From positions 620,001-684,000 of the forward strand of contig NC_033563.1 of assembly GCF_001680005.1 (NCBI RefSeq): a DNA stretch of 64,000 bases, written 5' to 3'. Position 1 is the first letter of the stretch. Every line of letters starts with the position of its first letter. This DNA comes from Plasmodium coatneyi. Taxonomy: Eukaryota > Apicomplexa > Aconoidasida > Haemosporida > Plasmodiidae. A program made the translations under genes and the position numbers. The notes beneath the pieces were generated by a model that searched no databases, had not been told where the DNA came from, and was given only the letters and a program-made list of their open reading frames with translations. Positions 12,085-22,779 of the stretch are shown piece by piece.

Positions 12085-12265
12085 GTAAATATTTTTTCTT
12101 TTTTTTTTTTTTCGTTTTGTGTATTAAATTGTTTACCTTCATGTGTAATCAATATAAGTGGAAGTGAAAAATTTTTTTCACTTCATTTTGATTTGTTTGG
12201 GATAATTTCTTTTTTATTGAAGATCCAAAATATATGTTCATTAAAATTTTTTTTTTTTATTTTGT
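12085..12265 (+). repeat. SICAvar 3' untranslated element, copy 1 (S1)
   Basis: From GTGTAGTAAATAT just after the S1 stop to GAAGATCCAAAATATATG and CATTAAAATTTT, this matches the reverse complement of 13080-13275 downstream of S2. It also matches about 45895-46010 downstream of S3. It is probably a conserved 3' UTR with termination or polyadenylation signals. S1 and S2 therefore end tail-to-tail in an inverted repeat. Confidence 0.7.
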
Positions 12266-12289
12266 TGTGGATTTTTATCTTTGTAATTT

Positions 12290-12660
12290 TTTTTCTGTGA
12301 CAAAATTTTTATTAGGGCATTTTTTTTCTTTTTTGGATAATTTTTCTGTGACATATTTATATTTAGGGCATTTTTTTTTGGACAACTTTTTTTTGACAAC
12401 TTTTTTCTGTGTGACAAATTTATATTAGGGCATCCTTCCCTTTTTGGACAATTTTTTTTTTTTTTTTTCTTTTTGCGCAATTTTTTCTGTGTGACAAATT
12501 TATATTAGGGAAATCTTTTTTGGACAATTTTCCCTGTAACACGTTTTTTGTGACAAATTTTATATTAGGGCAATTTTTCTTTTTTTGGACAAATTTTTTC
12601 TTTTTTGCAATTTTTTCTGTGTGACAACATTTATATTTAGGGCATTTCTTTTTTTCTTTT
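12290..12660 (+). repeat. Degenerate repeats between convergent S1 and S2
   Basis: A unit of roughly 60-80 bp built on GGACAATTTTTTCTGTGTGAC plus AAATTTATATTAGGGCA occurs about six times with changing T-runs. One more copy sits at about 45755-45850 downstream of S3. No gene is present. Confidence 0.65.
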
Positions 12661-12776
12661 GGGCAATTTGCCAGTTTGTCGTCTTATAATTTTGATTCTT
12701 TTCATACGCACATATGACATGGAAAAATTTTGTGTAATTGTGTACACAGTTCGTTTCTTTTTTTTTTTTTTTTTTT

Positions 12777-12895
12777 GTAAGAACACACTCTTTTTTTGTA
12801 AGAACACACTCTTTTTTTGTAAGAACACACTCTTTTTTTGTAAGAACACACTCTTTTTTTGTAAGAACACACTCTTTTTTTGTAAGACACTTTAT
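12777..12895 (+). repeat. 21-bp tandem array
   Basis: Five exact copies of GTAAGAACACACTC followed by seven T start at 12777, 12798, 12819, 12840 and 12861. A shortened sixth starts at 12882. It is non-coding, in the S1-S2 intergenic space. Confidence 0.9.
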
Positions 12896-13079
12896 TTTTT
12901 TTTTTTTGCAATTTTCCTTTTCTTCATATTTCATTACTTTTTTTCCTTCCTTCCTTTGTATGTTTAAATAACAACTTGAGATAAGGTATCTCCAAACGGG
13001 GGTGCGAAAAAAGAAGGTGCCGACACTCTTCAGAAAGAGTATTTAAAAATGGTGAAAAAAATTTTATGAACGTAAAAAA

Positions 13080-13275
13080 CTATAACAAAATAAAAAAAAA
13101 AAATTTTATGAACATATTTTGGATCTTCAATAAAAAAAAATTATCCCAACACATTCGTAAACTGGAAAAAAAAATTTTTTCCGCTTATATTGACCACACA
13201 TGAACGTATACAATTTAATACAATACAAAACAAAAAAAAAAAAAAAAAGAAAAATATATTTACTACACCGTAAAC
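13080..13275 (-). repeat. SICAvar 3' untranslated element, copy 2 (S2)
   Basis: Reverse-complement partner of 12085-12265. Reading leftward it runs from GGTGTAGTAAATATATTTTTC through GTGTGGTCAATATAAGC to ATTGAAGATCCAAAATATG. Confidence 0.7.
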
Positions 13276-13699
13276 CTGCAATCTGAACTTGGAACCTGTT
13301 CCTTAAGAACAAAGTTTTCTTCCCTAAACCCTGAATCTGAACATTGAACCTAATCCTTAGGAACATCAACCCTAGAAACTTGTTCCTTAGGAACAATGCC
13401 TTCCTCCCTAAACCCGGAATCTGAACTTGGAACCTGTTCCTTAGGAACATCTTCCTTAGAAACACCTTCCTTAGGAACAAGGTCTTCCTCCCTAAACCCG
13501 GAATCTGAACATTGGACCTCTTCCTTGGGAACAAACTCTTCCTTTCTAAACCCATAATCCGAACTTGGAACATCTTGCTCCTGAACATCTTCCTTAGGAA
13601 CAAAGTCTTCCTCCCCTAAACATGGAATTTGAACTTTAAACCTGTTCCTTAAGAACATCTTCAGTAGGAACAGCTCCCTTAGGAAGAAAATCTTCCTCC
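13276..13699 (-). pseudogene. Decayed repeat tail of the S2 cytoplasmic exon
   Basis: Reading leftward past the S2 stop, the repeats encoding PSSDSGFREEDFVPKE-type units continue for about 420 bp but change frame more than once (13658-13350 and 13603-13127 are open in different frames). They end at GGTTTACGGTGTAG, which matches the end of S1. An extra A in TTCAGAATTCC at about 13712, against TTCAGATTCC in sister repeats, causes the first shift. This is coding sequence lost from S2. Confidence 0.75.
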
Positions 13700-16600
13700 C
13701 TAAACGCGGAATTCTGAACTTGGAACATGTTCCATAGGAAGATCTTCCTTAGGAACATTTTTTTCTTTTATAAACTGTGATCCCATAAATTCTTGAACCA
13801 AAATTTCAAAAAAGTTTTCCTTCGTCAAATGCAGATCCTCTTTCTGACATTCGTCTAAAACTTCTAAATGAATATCAATAATCGTACGGTGACCAACAGC
13901 ACGTTTTTTCCTCCTTTTTATAGGCGTAGAACGAGGTTTTCGTTCCTTTACTAAGGTATATTCATGTGGACCATCTGCCTGGTCGTTCATATGAGCAAGG
14001 AGTTGTTCTTCTAAGGGGGGAGAGCTTAAGTGTTCCTCTCTTCTATGACGCCGTCTTCGCTTACCGAGGGTAAAATACTGAAAGCAGAAGATAAAAAAAA
14101 AAAAAAAAAAAATGTTTTTCTAGAAAGGGGTGAGTATGCTGTTTTTACGAACAAGAATTACTACTTTTAAGCTAAATGCGAAATAGTCCTACACAAACAT
14201 CCTAAAATGCGAAAAAGCCTACACATACACCCCTAAAATGCGAAATCCTACACATACACCCCTAAAATGCGAAATCCTACACATACACACCCTAAAATGT
14301 GAAATCCTACATACATCCTTAAAATGCGAAATACTACAAACATACACCCTAAAATGTGAAATCCTACATACACCCCTAAAACACGAAATCCTATACACAC
14401 ACACCCTAATGTGTGAAATCCTACATACACACATCCCTAAAATGCGTAATCCTACATACACATCCCTAAAATGCGAAATCCTGCATACACCCCACGTAAT
14501 CATTCACCTTAATTTTATTTTTTATTTTCTATGAACAATTTAGATGTATACCCCTCCCTAATGATCTAAACCCGAGCTCAACTTGTTGTCCTTACACCCT
14601 AAAGCAGATGAAATACCAAGCCACATTTGTTGTCCTTACACCCCTAAAACAGCTAAACACCCCAGGCCACATTGTTCTTCTTATATCCTGAAACAGCTGA
14701 ACAACGAGGTCACATTGTTGTCCTTATACCCTGAAACTCGGAACCTTAAACTCAGAAACCTAAAACTGGAATCTCCCATCCTAAAGCTGAAATCTTACAC
14801 CCTAAAACTGAGACATTACACCCTAAACCGGGAAACTCTCCATCCCCTTTCTTTTTTTTTTTCTTTCCTCTCTTTTTTTTTTTTTTTTTTTTTTCTTCCA
14901 TCTTTTTTTATTCTTCTTCCTTTTCTTCCTTCTTTTATTCTTTCTTACCTTCCAAAGGAAGTAGATCATAACAGACATACCAAGGAACACAGGTATGGTA
15001 GGAAGGTATGGGGTAAGGAGATCAGGAAGGTTGTCAATCTTGCTAACAAGTGGAACAGCCTCCGGTGCTTTTGGAAAAGTTTGACTACCTTTTCCGACTC
15101 CTGATGCACGTGGACTCTGACTAATAACACCTCTTCCTTGAGGGGGAGCAACCCCTGGGATACCACCTCCACCGACACCAGGAGTTGGGTCACCCTTTGG
15201 AGCACTTGGACTTGCGGAACCTTTATCAATTGGTTGCGGGGTAGCTGCATTTGGATCACTATTGGCAGGAAGTGCTTCTGTTCCAGTTTCTGGTTGACCT
15301 TGTGGACCGGGATTAGGATTCGTATAAGTAGGATCACCATCGGGGCCCTTAACTCCCGATGGACCTACTTCATTAGTTCTGGGTCCCTCTGATGTTGGAG
15401 AATCTTCCGTACCTGAAGAACCTGGTTGTCTTGGACTCTGAGCATTATTTTCTGTAACTGCCACTACACTAAACGTTCCCCTACCTGTAGATTCAAAGAG
15501 ATTAGTATCAACAGTATCAGTCTGGAGCTTGGGAGTTAGGATTTCATCCTTCGGGCATGCAATTTCCTTCGGCACCTGAGAATCATCAACACCATCCATA
15601 TGAGAACAGCCTCCATTCTTCCCTTTCTTACCTGTTTCTTCTGTACTTGGTGGTGTTACTTCTTCTGGTTTCTTTTCATCCTCATTCTTCGTTTCAACTA
15701 ATTCTCGTAATTGCTTTGATCTTCCTGCTCCTAATATGTCTATAATTCTGTTATTATTGCAAGTTCCACTTTGTTCCTTTTCTTCCTTCTCCTTCTCTTG
15801 GTCGGATTTACACCGCATCCACTCCACTACCTGCTCTAATCCTGGAACACCACCCTTCTTACTTATTGCTCCTCTAAACCATGTTCGTATTTCATCCCCA
15901 ATTAACTCTTCCCCAGACATTATATCCTCAACTTTAACCCAATCGCATGTACTACTCATGTTCTTCACTGGAAAATGTTCCCCTTCTCCCTGCATAGTAC
16001 TAGAGATAACTTTCATAACTGACCGCATACCGCACTTATCTTTAAGTATTCTTAATATTACCGTATTTCCTATTACACATTTTAAGTATGACTTCCACGG
16101 TTCCTCCTTCTCAATTCCTCTTTTCATTCCTTTGCCGTTTTTATTTAATCCTTCCATCCAATAAATTCCTTTGACAATAGACTTGCATACTTTCTTAGGC
16201 TGTGTTCTATCCTGCCCCGGTAATATAATTACCGCACCGCAAATTTTCTGTATGTCCTTCGGTTCTGGACTCATTCCCATATATTCTCCCAACTCCTTGA
16301 ACATTTTTCCCATTTCATCCTTTATTTCACCCTGAAAATAAGGAGAAAGGGGAAGAAATAAACATATGAACTTATAGATTTATTTCTTCCTCCCTTCCTC
16401 CATATATATGTGCCCCCCTTAATGGACTTTTTTCTTTTCTTTCTTTTCATCCTTCTCTTTTCTCTCATTTATTATTTATTTTTTTTTATCCCTTTATTCT
16501 TTTTTTCCTTCACGTTCCTCTTTTTATTACTTCCTTTCTTTCTTCTTTCTTCTTTTTTCCTTTTTCTTTGTTTTTCTTGCTCTCACTTGCTTTAAAAAAT

Positions 16601-18190
16601 ACCATAACAATGCACACACGAAATTTGCCTTCCTAACCTGCTCTAATGTTCCATTAGACATCCACTCTTTCTGCTTCTCGTTCCATGCCTCCCTTAATTC
16701 TTCCCCTTTCTGTTCACTTTCTTCTCTTTTTGCTTCTTCTTCCTTTGATGGGGTGGAGGAGCATGGATCAGATGTTGCTGCTGGTTGAGGAGGAGGAGTA
16801 GATTCTTTATTTGTGGAGGAGGTTACGGGTGATGATGCTTGGGGGTAGTGAATGGGTAGAAAATCGAAGGAAGTTTGTTAGAGGGGTTGTTGGAAGGAAA
16901 ATTGTTAGGGTTCTTGTTAAGGTGGTGGTAGGTGGGTTGTTAGGGGTGGTTGGTGGGTAGGTGGGTTGTTAGGGGTGGTTGGTGGGTAGGTGGGTTGTTA
17001 GGGGTGGTTGGTGGGTAGGTGGGTTGTTAGGGGTGGTTGGTGGGTAGGTGGGTTGTTAGGGGTGGTTGGTGGGTAGGTGGGTTGTTAGGGGTGGTTGGTG
17101 GGTAGGTGGGTTGTTAGGGGTGGTTGGTGGGTAGGTGTGTTGTTAGTCATGGTGGTAGGTGGCGTTGGACTCTTACCCTGAGCTTTCTTTTGTTGGTCCT
17201 CATGAACTTCCCTTTTAACTGCCTCAATATCCTTCGCTAATTCTGGATCGTCCTTTTTCATTTTTTTCAATATTTCTTCTTCGTTCGCTTTAGATATAAA
17301 TTCTTCCTTCTCAACTATTTCCTTCACTTCTTGCACTTTCTCCCCACTGTACCCTATTACCTTCTGTAATTTCTCTTCCAGTTCTTTCTTTTTATCTTCT
17401 GCAATTTCTATATCCTTTTCGTTCTTGCATGCTCTCGTTTTATCACTCTCAACAGCCCCATAATCGCCCCACGTACGCTTGTTACTCTGTATCCAATCTT
17501 TTACTAAATCTCCGACTAACCTTGCACCTATTTTCTGATTAGAGAAACCTACTTGCGCACATTCCCCCACATTATTTTCTTTCCCCATCATACTTAACAT
17601 TGATTCGGTAGCATGTGCACTGTGCACCAACATCTTCTCAAATTGGCAATGATCTTTAAACATGCTTAAAATGACTATATTTCCCACAACACACCGTAAC
17701 ACTAACTCCTCTTTCTTCTCATCATCCGTCTCTTTGTGTAATTCCATGGGTGTAAAATTTTGATTCAGTCCATTCATGTAAAACATCAATTTAATCAAGG
17801 CTTTACATAAAGGTTTGCTCCACTTTCCATACTCTCCTATGGTATGCTCATACATGTCTTCGGCACACTGATCTTGAATCTCCTTCGGTTCCGCTCTCAT
17901 ATAATCCTTTATTCCTCCTAGAATTCTTGTTATATTATTCCATAAGTCATTCTGTAGTGCGCACAAATATTAAATATATACACATGTATACCTGAACATA
18001 TATTCCCCAATTTTATATATTACTCATAATACATGCAAAATCCCTCAATTCATTCACTCCTATGTACTTATTCCTTTACATTCACTGACTCTTCCGTAAA
18101 CATCATCCTTTTCTTCAGCCAGTTCCGTATGAACCTCCTTACATCGCTCTCCGTTATTGTATGACTACTATACGCTCCAATTTGCATCAT
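13700..18190 (-). CDS. SICAvar: S2: SICAvar antigen, five exons, truncated tail
   Basis: Leftward exons: 18190-18080, 17951-17177, 16837-16638, 16331-14949 and 14077-13700, phase-consistent, about 948 residues. Exon 1 begins MMQIGAYSSHTITESDVRRF, and the second Met is an alternative start. The alpha domain (DLWNNITRILGGIKDYM, KPLCKALIKLMFYMNG, VLRCVVGN) is split by an extra intron of 29-bp repeats that S1 and S3 lack; the join restores AQASSPV. The 461-codon exon carries the beta domain (KDIQKICG, KSIVKGIYWMEG, YLKCVIGN, CDWVKVED), a Pro/Gly/Thr stalk and the membrane span (IPVFLGMSVMIYFLW). The last exon is SICA C-terminal (PPLEEQLLAHM, GPHEYTLVKER, IIDIHLEVLDECQ) and stops at SSEFRV because of a one-base insertion. 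The core matches S3 closely (AGRSKQLRELVETKNEDEKK). The expected product is a surface variant antigen with a shortened cytoplasmic tail. Confidence 0.88.
14160..14500 (-). repeat. CCCTAAAATGCGAAATCCTACACATACA repeats in S2 last intron
   Basis: About a dozen imperfect units of roughly 26-30 bp, each with CCCTAAAATG(C/T)GAAATCCTAC. The CCCTAAA core is telomere-like. The corresponding S3 intron (about 47515-47725) holds the same units. Confidence 0.8.
14570..14835 (-). repeat. TTACACCCTAAAACAGCTAAAC repeats in S2 last intron
   Basis: A second repeat class follows: units of about 45-50 bp with CACATTGTTGTCCTTACACCCTAAA and AGCTAAACACC. It runs into AAACTCGGAACC / AAAACTGGAATC units. The S3 intron (47780-48110) is nearly identical. 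Related sequence with no exons around it occurs at 34190-34450. Confidence 0.7.
16932..17163 (-). repeat. 29-bp telomere-like array forming an S2-specific intron
   Basis: Units GTGGGTTGTTAGGGGTGG plus TTGGTGGGTAG start at 16932, 16961, 16990, 17019, 17048, 17077 and 17106. A diverged eighth starts at 17135. The array fills the intron 17176-16838 inside the alpha-domain coding region. Confidence 0.92.
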
Positions 18191-19329
18191 TTTTAGATAG
18201 TTCTTCCATTTTATATTATTATTCGTACATTCACATATTCCCTAAACATTCTTTCAGGTTTCTTCCAATATATACTTCCACTCTTATGGTGTTTGCAGTA
18301 CTATAAAATACAATAACTACAGTAATCGTACACTTCGCATTAGACTTCCTCACTCTTGTTTTATTTTTTTTTTCCCCATAATTTCCTTTTTTTATTGGTA
18401 TGAGTTAGAGAAAGTGACAAATGGGAATAATAAATAATTCCCACCACCTTCCTTTTTTTTCTTCCTTGCCTGTCCACAGTTATTCATTCTTCCTTATTTT
18501 ATTTTTATATCTGTGAACAAAAAAAAAAAAGAAAAATTCTGCGCATGCGCCCTTTCCTATCTTCCTCTCTTTTTTTTGCCCTTTAATCCTCTTTTCTTTT
18601 CTTTTCTTTTTTTTTTTTTCATTTTTTCTTTTTGCGAAAAATATTTTTTTTCCTTTTTTTTTATTTTTATTTCCTCCTTTTCCTTTTTTTAAAAATTTTT
18701 CTTTTTTTCTTTAAGAAAAGAAAGAAAACAATTTTCCCTTCTCCTTCCTTTATGCATTGCACTTTCCTAAAAAGAAAAGAAAGAGAGAGAAAGCAATCAT
18801 TGCATCCTTCCTTTTCGTATATATTCTACCTATGTACTCCCCTTTTTTTTGCATTTTTCTTTATGCACTACACTCTTCCTAAGGAAGAAAGAAGGAAGAA
18901 GGAAAGGAATCACGTTTCTTCATTCTTTTCTTCTTGGTTTTCTTTTTTTCCTTCTTTTTTTCTAAAAAAATTTTTTTTCTTTTTTAAACCTTTTTTTCTC
19001 TTCTTTAGCCTATTTCCTTTTTTTTTTTTTTTCTTCTTCTTTTTAAAGAAGAGAATATATAAAAAGAAAAAAAAAGAGATTAGAAAACTTTTTTCTTTTT
19101 CTTTTTGGAGAATTTTTTCCTTTTAAAATGTAAGAATGGAAGAAAAAAAGAGAGTAGAATGGAAAAAAAGAAAGGAGAAGCATACAGTAATTTACAAAAT
19201 GATTAAAACATTGTAAGGAGGAAAGGAAGAAAAAATAGAAAGTAGGAAGTAGTACAAATATTATAACAAAATTGTACATATCGCTTAATACAAAAAAGGT
19301 GAAATACTGTTATATTATATTTTATATCT
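18191..19329 (-). promoter_or_regulatory. Upstream region of S2, shared with S3
   Basis: No gene supported. About 18470-19330 is closely similar to about 51260-52240 upstream of S3. Both have CTGTGAAC, an A-run, TTCTGCGCATGCGCCC, then repeated 'CACTTTCCTAA...GAAAGAG' and 'TGCACTACA(C/T)TCTTCC' pyrimidine/purine blocks. The GCGCATGCGC palindrome (about 18540-18549) is a candidate regulatory site. Confidence 0.45.
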
Positions 19330-19570
19330 ACTTATATGATCATAGGCTTGAAACATTTTGTAATAAATGATCCAAATAAATTTCCTTATCCACGATGTTT
19401 TCTTCCATTTCGACTTGTTCGACGACCAACGCAAGGATTAACATCCACAACTTCCGTGTTAGACGATTTCTCCTATGGGACTGCTCACATAGTTTGTTGC
19501 TTAGGTGTTCCTTCCACCTTCCGTCAATGGAACATTATCAGCAGCATTTTACATTTCCAGCTTATTCTGT
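19330..19570 (-). pseudogene. Relic of a SICAvar Trp-rich 3' end (upstream of S2)
   Basis: Reading leftward, this matches the end of the S3 tryptophan-rich tail (about 46161-46330): ACATTTTGTAATAAATGATC then GATTAACATCCACAA on the plus strand occur in both. The frame is broken by insertions and no longer encodes the domain. The UTR-like stretch about 19270-19340 also matches S3 (CGCTTAATA...TATTTCTACTTAT-type). It is the remnant of a SICAvar gene that once lay head-to-tail behind S2. Confidence 0.65.
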
Positions 19571-19579
19571 TCCTTTTCT

Positions 19580-19665
19580 CCATTATTTTTTATTCCCTTT
19601 CCTTTCCTTTCCTTTCCTTTCCTTTTCTTTCTTTCTTTCTTTCTTTCTTTTTTTTCCCCTTCTTC
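19580..19665 (+). repeat. CCTTT microsatellite at a duplication breakpoint
   Basis: A TTCCCTTTCCTTTCC run passing into TTTCTTTCTTTC. The duplicated block continues on the far side of K1 in a similar tract (22440-22650); in the sister block (52500-53090) the two sides are joined. Confidence 0.6.
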
Positions 19666-19683
19666 TTTTAGAATGAGAGGAAC

Positions 19684-21659
19684 TTATCTAATATATGGAA
19701 CTGAATATTCGGATGGATCCTCCTCCGATAAGTCAGGTTCTGAATTCGAATACTCTGTTGTTGAGCCATACGTCGAATCTTCATTTTCCACATTTAGCCT
19801 GCGTACTAATGATCTTTTTTTTCTTCTACTTTTATTGTTGCTCCTTCCTCCACCTCCAAAAGTATTACGTAAGTCGGAAAAAAAGGACGTATACTGAAAT
19901 TGGAACGGGAAGGAAAGGAGTGGGAATTTGTACAGAATATATATATATGTACATTACTGCTCACAATTTAAGCATTTATTTTTTTTTTTTTACATTCATT
20001 TTATGCATTCACTTCAACATTTATTATATGCACTCTTTTCTTACATAGGCAGCAAATATTAATAAGTGATATTATACATATTTCCTCTGTTAAGTGTACT
20101 TACCTTATATAGATAGAAAGCAAGTGCTGGTAATCCTATTGCTGCTGCTCCTCCAACAGCGGAGGGTATAATAGTGGTGGTACCCACTGCGGGGAAGCTA
20201 ATAGCACTTGGAGAACCAAATTCCCGTACACCAGTTTGGTGTCCAGTACTACCAGGACCAGAAGAAGCTAGACCTTGGTTCTGAGCACCTTCAGCTTTTT
20301 TCCCCTGATTTTGAGCACCTTCTGCTTTTTTTCCTTGATTTTGTGCACCTTCTGCTATTTTTCCTTGATTTTGTGCACCTTCCGCTTTTTTTCCTTGGTT
20401 TTGTGCACCCTCTGCTTTTTTTCCTTGGTTCTGAGCACCCTCTGCTTTTTTTCCTTGGTTTTGTGCACCCTCTGCTTTTTTTCCTTGGTTTTGTGCACCT
20501 TCCGCTTCCTTCCCCACCGGACCTAAAAAATAAGTATGGAAGATCATATTCATTGTAATCCTTCTTCATTCTTTTTTTTTTTTTTTTTTTTCTTTTTTAT
20601 ACACCCTTCGGGTGTACTTACCCCCAAGGGGGAACATACATTCCTCATTCCCCCACCTCCTTCCACCCCTAACAACTTTTCCTCCCACCAACTACCCCTA
20701 ACACAACCTTCCTTTCACCAACTACCACCTAACAACCTTCCTTCCACCTACCACCCTAACAACCTTCCCTTCCTTTCCTTAAGGAAGTACCTTCCTTCCT
20801 TTATTTTACTTGTCTTACCTGCTTCCGTTCTTAGAGGTGATGATGCAGCTGCAGGGCATGGTAATGGCTGTGGTGGCCCATATTCCCTCTTTTTCGTTTT
20901 TTCCTTTTCAAATTTCTCACAATATTTATCATTGCCAACATTGTGGCATGTTGTTTTACTTAACTGCGAATGTGCTGTTAAAGCTGCCTGGTAGGACTGT
21001 AGGCACTTCCCATTATTATTGCAATATTTGCTACAATCCTCTTCCCTCAATATAGTCCTATAGTCATAGTACCAGTCAAATAACTTCTTAGCCTTTTCGA
21101 ACTTGTCTTGGTTAATACCTTCGTATATATTAGTACAGTTACATCCGGATATGGAATCCGTCAGCTTGTTATAAATTTCCCTCATAACCATTGAGAGCTT
21201 GCTTCCTAATTTATCTCCTAACCAATAATAGAAAAAAAGACAAAGGTCACTATCGGACAAATTATTCATCCAATCCTCTCTTCCTCCTCCGTTACATGCA
21301 TAACAGCCGTTATCTGCAATTTTACTGATTAAATCCTTAATCTCCCGGTATGAATGTGCTAATGCTGTCACCTTCTGTTCCAGAGTATTACGTTTCTGTT
21401 GTTGGTCCCCAGATGTACAAACTTTTATTCCATTTTCGAATTTATCGTATATTTGTTCTGAGGGTAATTTAACTGGATTGGCCTGCTTCCCCTAAACAAA
21501 ATATATATAGAATTGACGAAAAACATATGTATTTATTCCTTACTTTCTTAAATTCAGTAAATTATGTATAGAATGTTATATATATAATACATAATTGTTT
21601 ATGTTAGACGATGAAAGGAACAACAGTCCCTTTAGTGTGTTCCTTACCGCTCCAGTCAT
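19684..21659 (-). CDS. KIR: K1: KIR protein with a repeat-bearing extra exon
   Basis: Leftward exons: 21659-21648 (MTGA), 21491-20819, 20522-20104 and 19893-19684, about 437 residues, with all junctions in phase. Exon 2 is the KIR Cys-rich ectodomain (KLPSEQIYDKFENG, CYACNGG, FFYYWLGD, CNCTNIY, FDWYYDY). Exon 3 is unusual: eight copies of a 10-residue unit, AEGAQNQGKK, in positions 20275-20515, then SSGPGSTGHQ and the membrane span ending FYLYK (VGGAAAIGLPALAFYLYK). The last exon is a basic-then-acidic cytoplasmic tail (YTSFFSDLRNTFGGGG ... EYSVPYIR). KIR is the knowlesi branch of the pir/vir superfamily, placed at or near the infected red-cell surface with no settled function. The long intron 20523-20818 is made of CCTAAC repeats. 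Its upstream neighbours lie in duplicated DNA, but K1 itself is single-copy in the window. Confidence 0.88.
20275..20515 (-). repeat. 30-bp coding repeat in K1 (eight copies)
   Basis: A 30-bp unit encodes AEGAQNQGKK, with one K-to-I change. On the plus strand it appears as TTTTTTCCTTGGTTTTGTGC-type units. The repeat stays in frame and makes a hydrophilic stalk before the membrane span. Confidence 0.9.
20535..20800. repeat. CCTAACAACC telomere-like tract in K1 intron 2
   Basis: Units of the type CTTCCTTCCACC-TACC-CCTAACAAC fill the intron, preceded by a T-run and the small inverted repeat ACACCCTTCGGGTGT at about 20600-20614. Confidence 0.7.
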
Positions 21660-22430
21660 TGTATATATATATTCTTGTACATAAAAAATTTCTATGGAAG
21701 TTGCCTTCTTTCTACTTATTCATGAAGGGAATATAAATAAATATGTTAACACTTTTTCACTTATATATTCCAAGTTGTGGAGTCCCTCAGTGGGGGATAT
21801 ATATGTATATCAAAATTTTGTACTCCTCTTCTTTCTTAATAAAGATGAGTAATCCTTTTAACTTTTCAATTATGATTACACACACTACATACGTACGTGT
21901 TAAATCATTAGAGACATTTCATTAAGGTAAGAATATGAACGGGCGTACGAATGAACGAACAAGCAAAGAATAAAAAAATAATGGATCGAAGGAGTCAAAT
22001 TCCTCATGTTCAATTTGTATCTATGTATTATATTTTTGTGCACATTCTGTGTACATTGTGTGTATGTGTTCATTTGGAGCATTCCATTATTATGTACACT
22101 GCTCTCTTATTATGTATATAAGCACACCTTTTTTTCTATTTGACGAAAATTTAACCCATGTACTACATAACTTTTATGTTTTATTGTTATGTTTAAAGGG
22201 GGGAGTTCATTCAAAAATTGTTAATACATGCACGTATTGCATAATTTCAAACAAAAAAAAAGGAGCACACTCTCTCCCTCCCCTTCTACCTTTTCGGAAT
22301 GTGCACATTCCCTCATATTCACTGCAAAATATGTGTATTCACAATAGAAGTATAGAGAGAAGAAGGGAGTACATAATGCACAAAGATATATGTGCTCAAT
22401 TATTATTTAAAAGTGAAATTGTTTGTGTGT
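21660..22430. other. K1 upstream DNA without a gene
   Basis: AT-rich sequence absent from the sister block at 52 kb, so it belongs to the K1-bearing insertion or deletion. Open frames here are long by chance. I see no splice-supported exon. Confidence 0.4.
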
Positions 22431-22439
22431 GGCGTACCT

Positions 22440-22655
22440 TTCCTTTATTTATTCTTCCTTCTCCTTTTCCTTCTTTCTTTCTTTCTTTCTTTCTTCATTC
22501 TTCTTATTCCTTCTTTCCTTTCACTCCTTCTTTCCTTTCCTTTCCTTTCCTTTCCTTTCCTTTCCTTTCCTCATTCCTTCTTATTCTTTCTGTCCTTCTT
22601 ATTCCTTCTTTCTTTCTTCATTCTTCTTATTCCTTCTTTCCTTTCCTTACATTAC
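22440..22655 (+). repeat. CCTTCTTATTCC / CCTTT pyrimidine repeats before F2
   Basis: Runs of CTTTC, CCTTT and CTTCTTATTCC. They correspond to the longer tract 52500-53090 before F5. Confidence 0.75.
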
Positions 22656-22779
22656 ATTCTTCCAAAGAAAAAAAAAAAAAAAAAGGAGGAGGGAGAAAAG
22701 GAAAAAAAAAGAATTCCTTCTCCTTCAGAAGGAAGGAAATGAAAAAGGAAAAGGAAAAAAAAAAGGAAGCAAAAACAAA

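Noticed and set aside
12777..12895. CRISPR-like look of the 21-bp array
   Set aside because: Units are directly adjacent with no variable spacers, in a eukaryotic intergenic region; it is a minisatellite.
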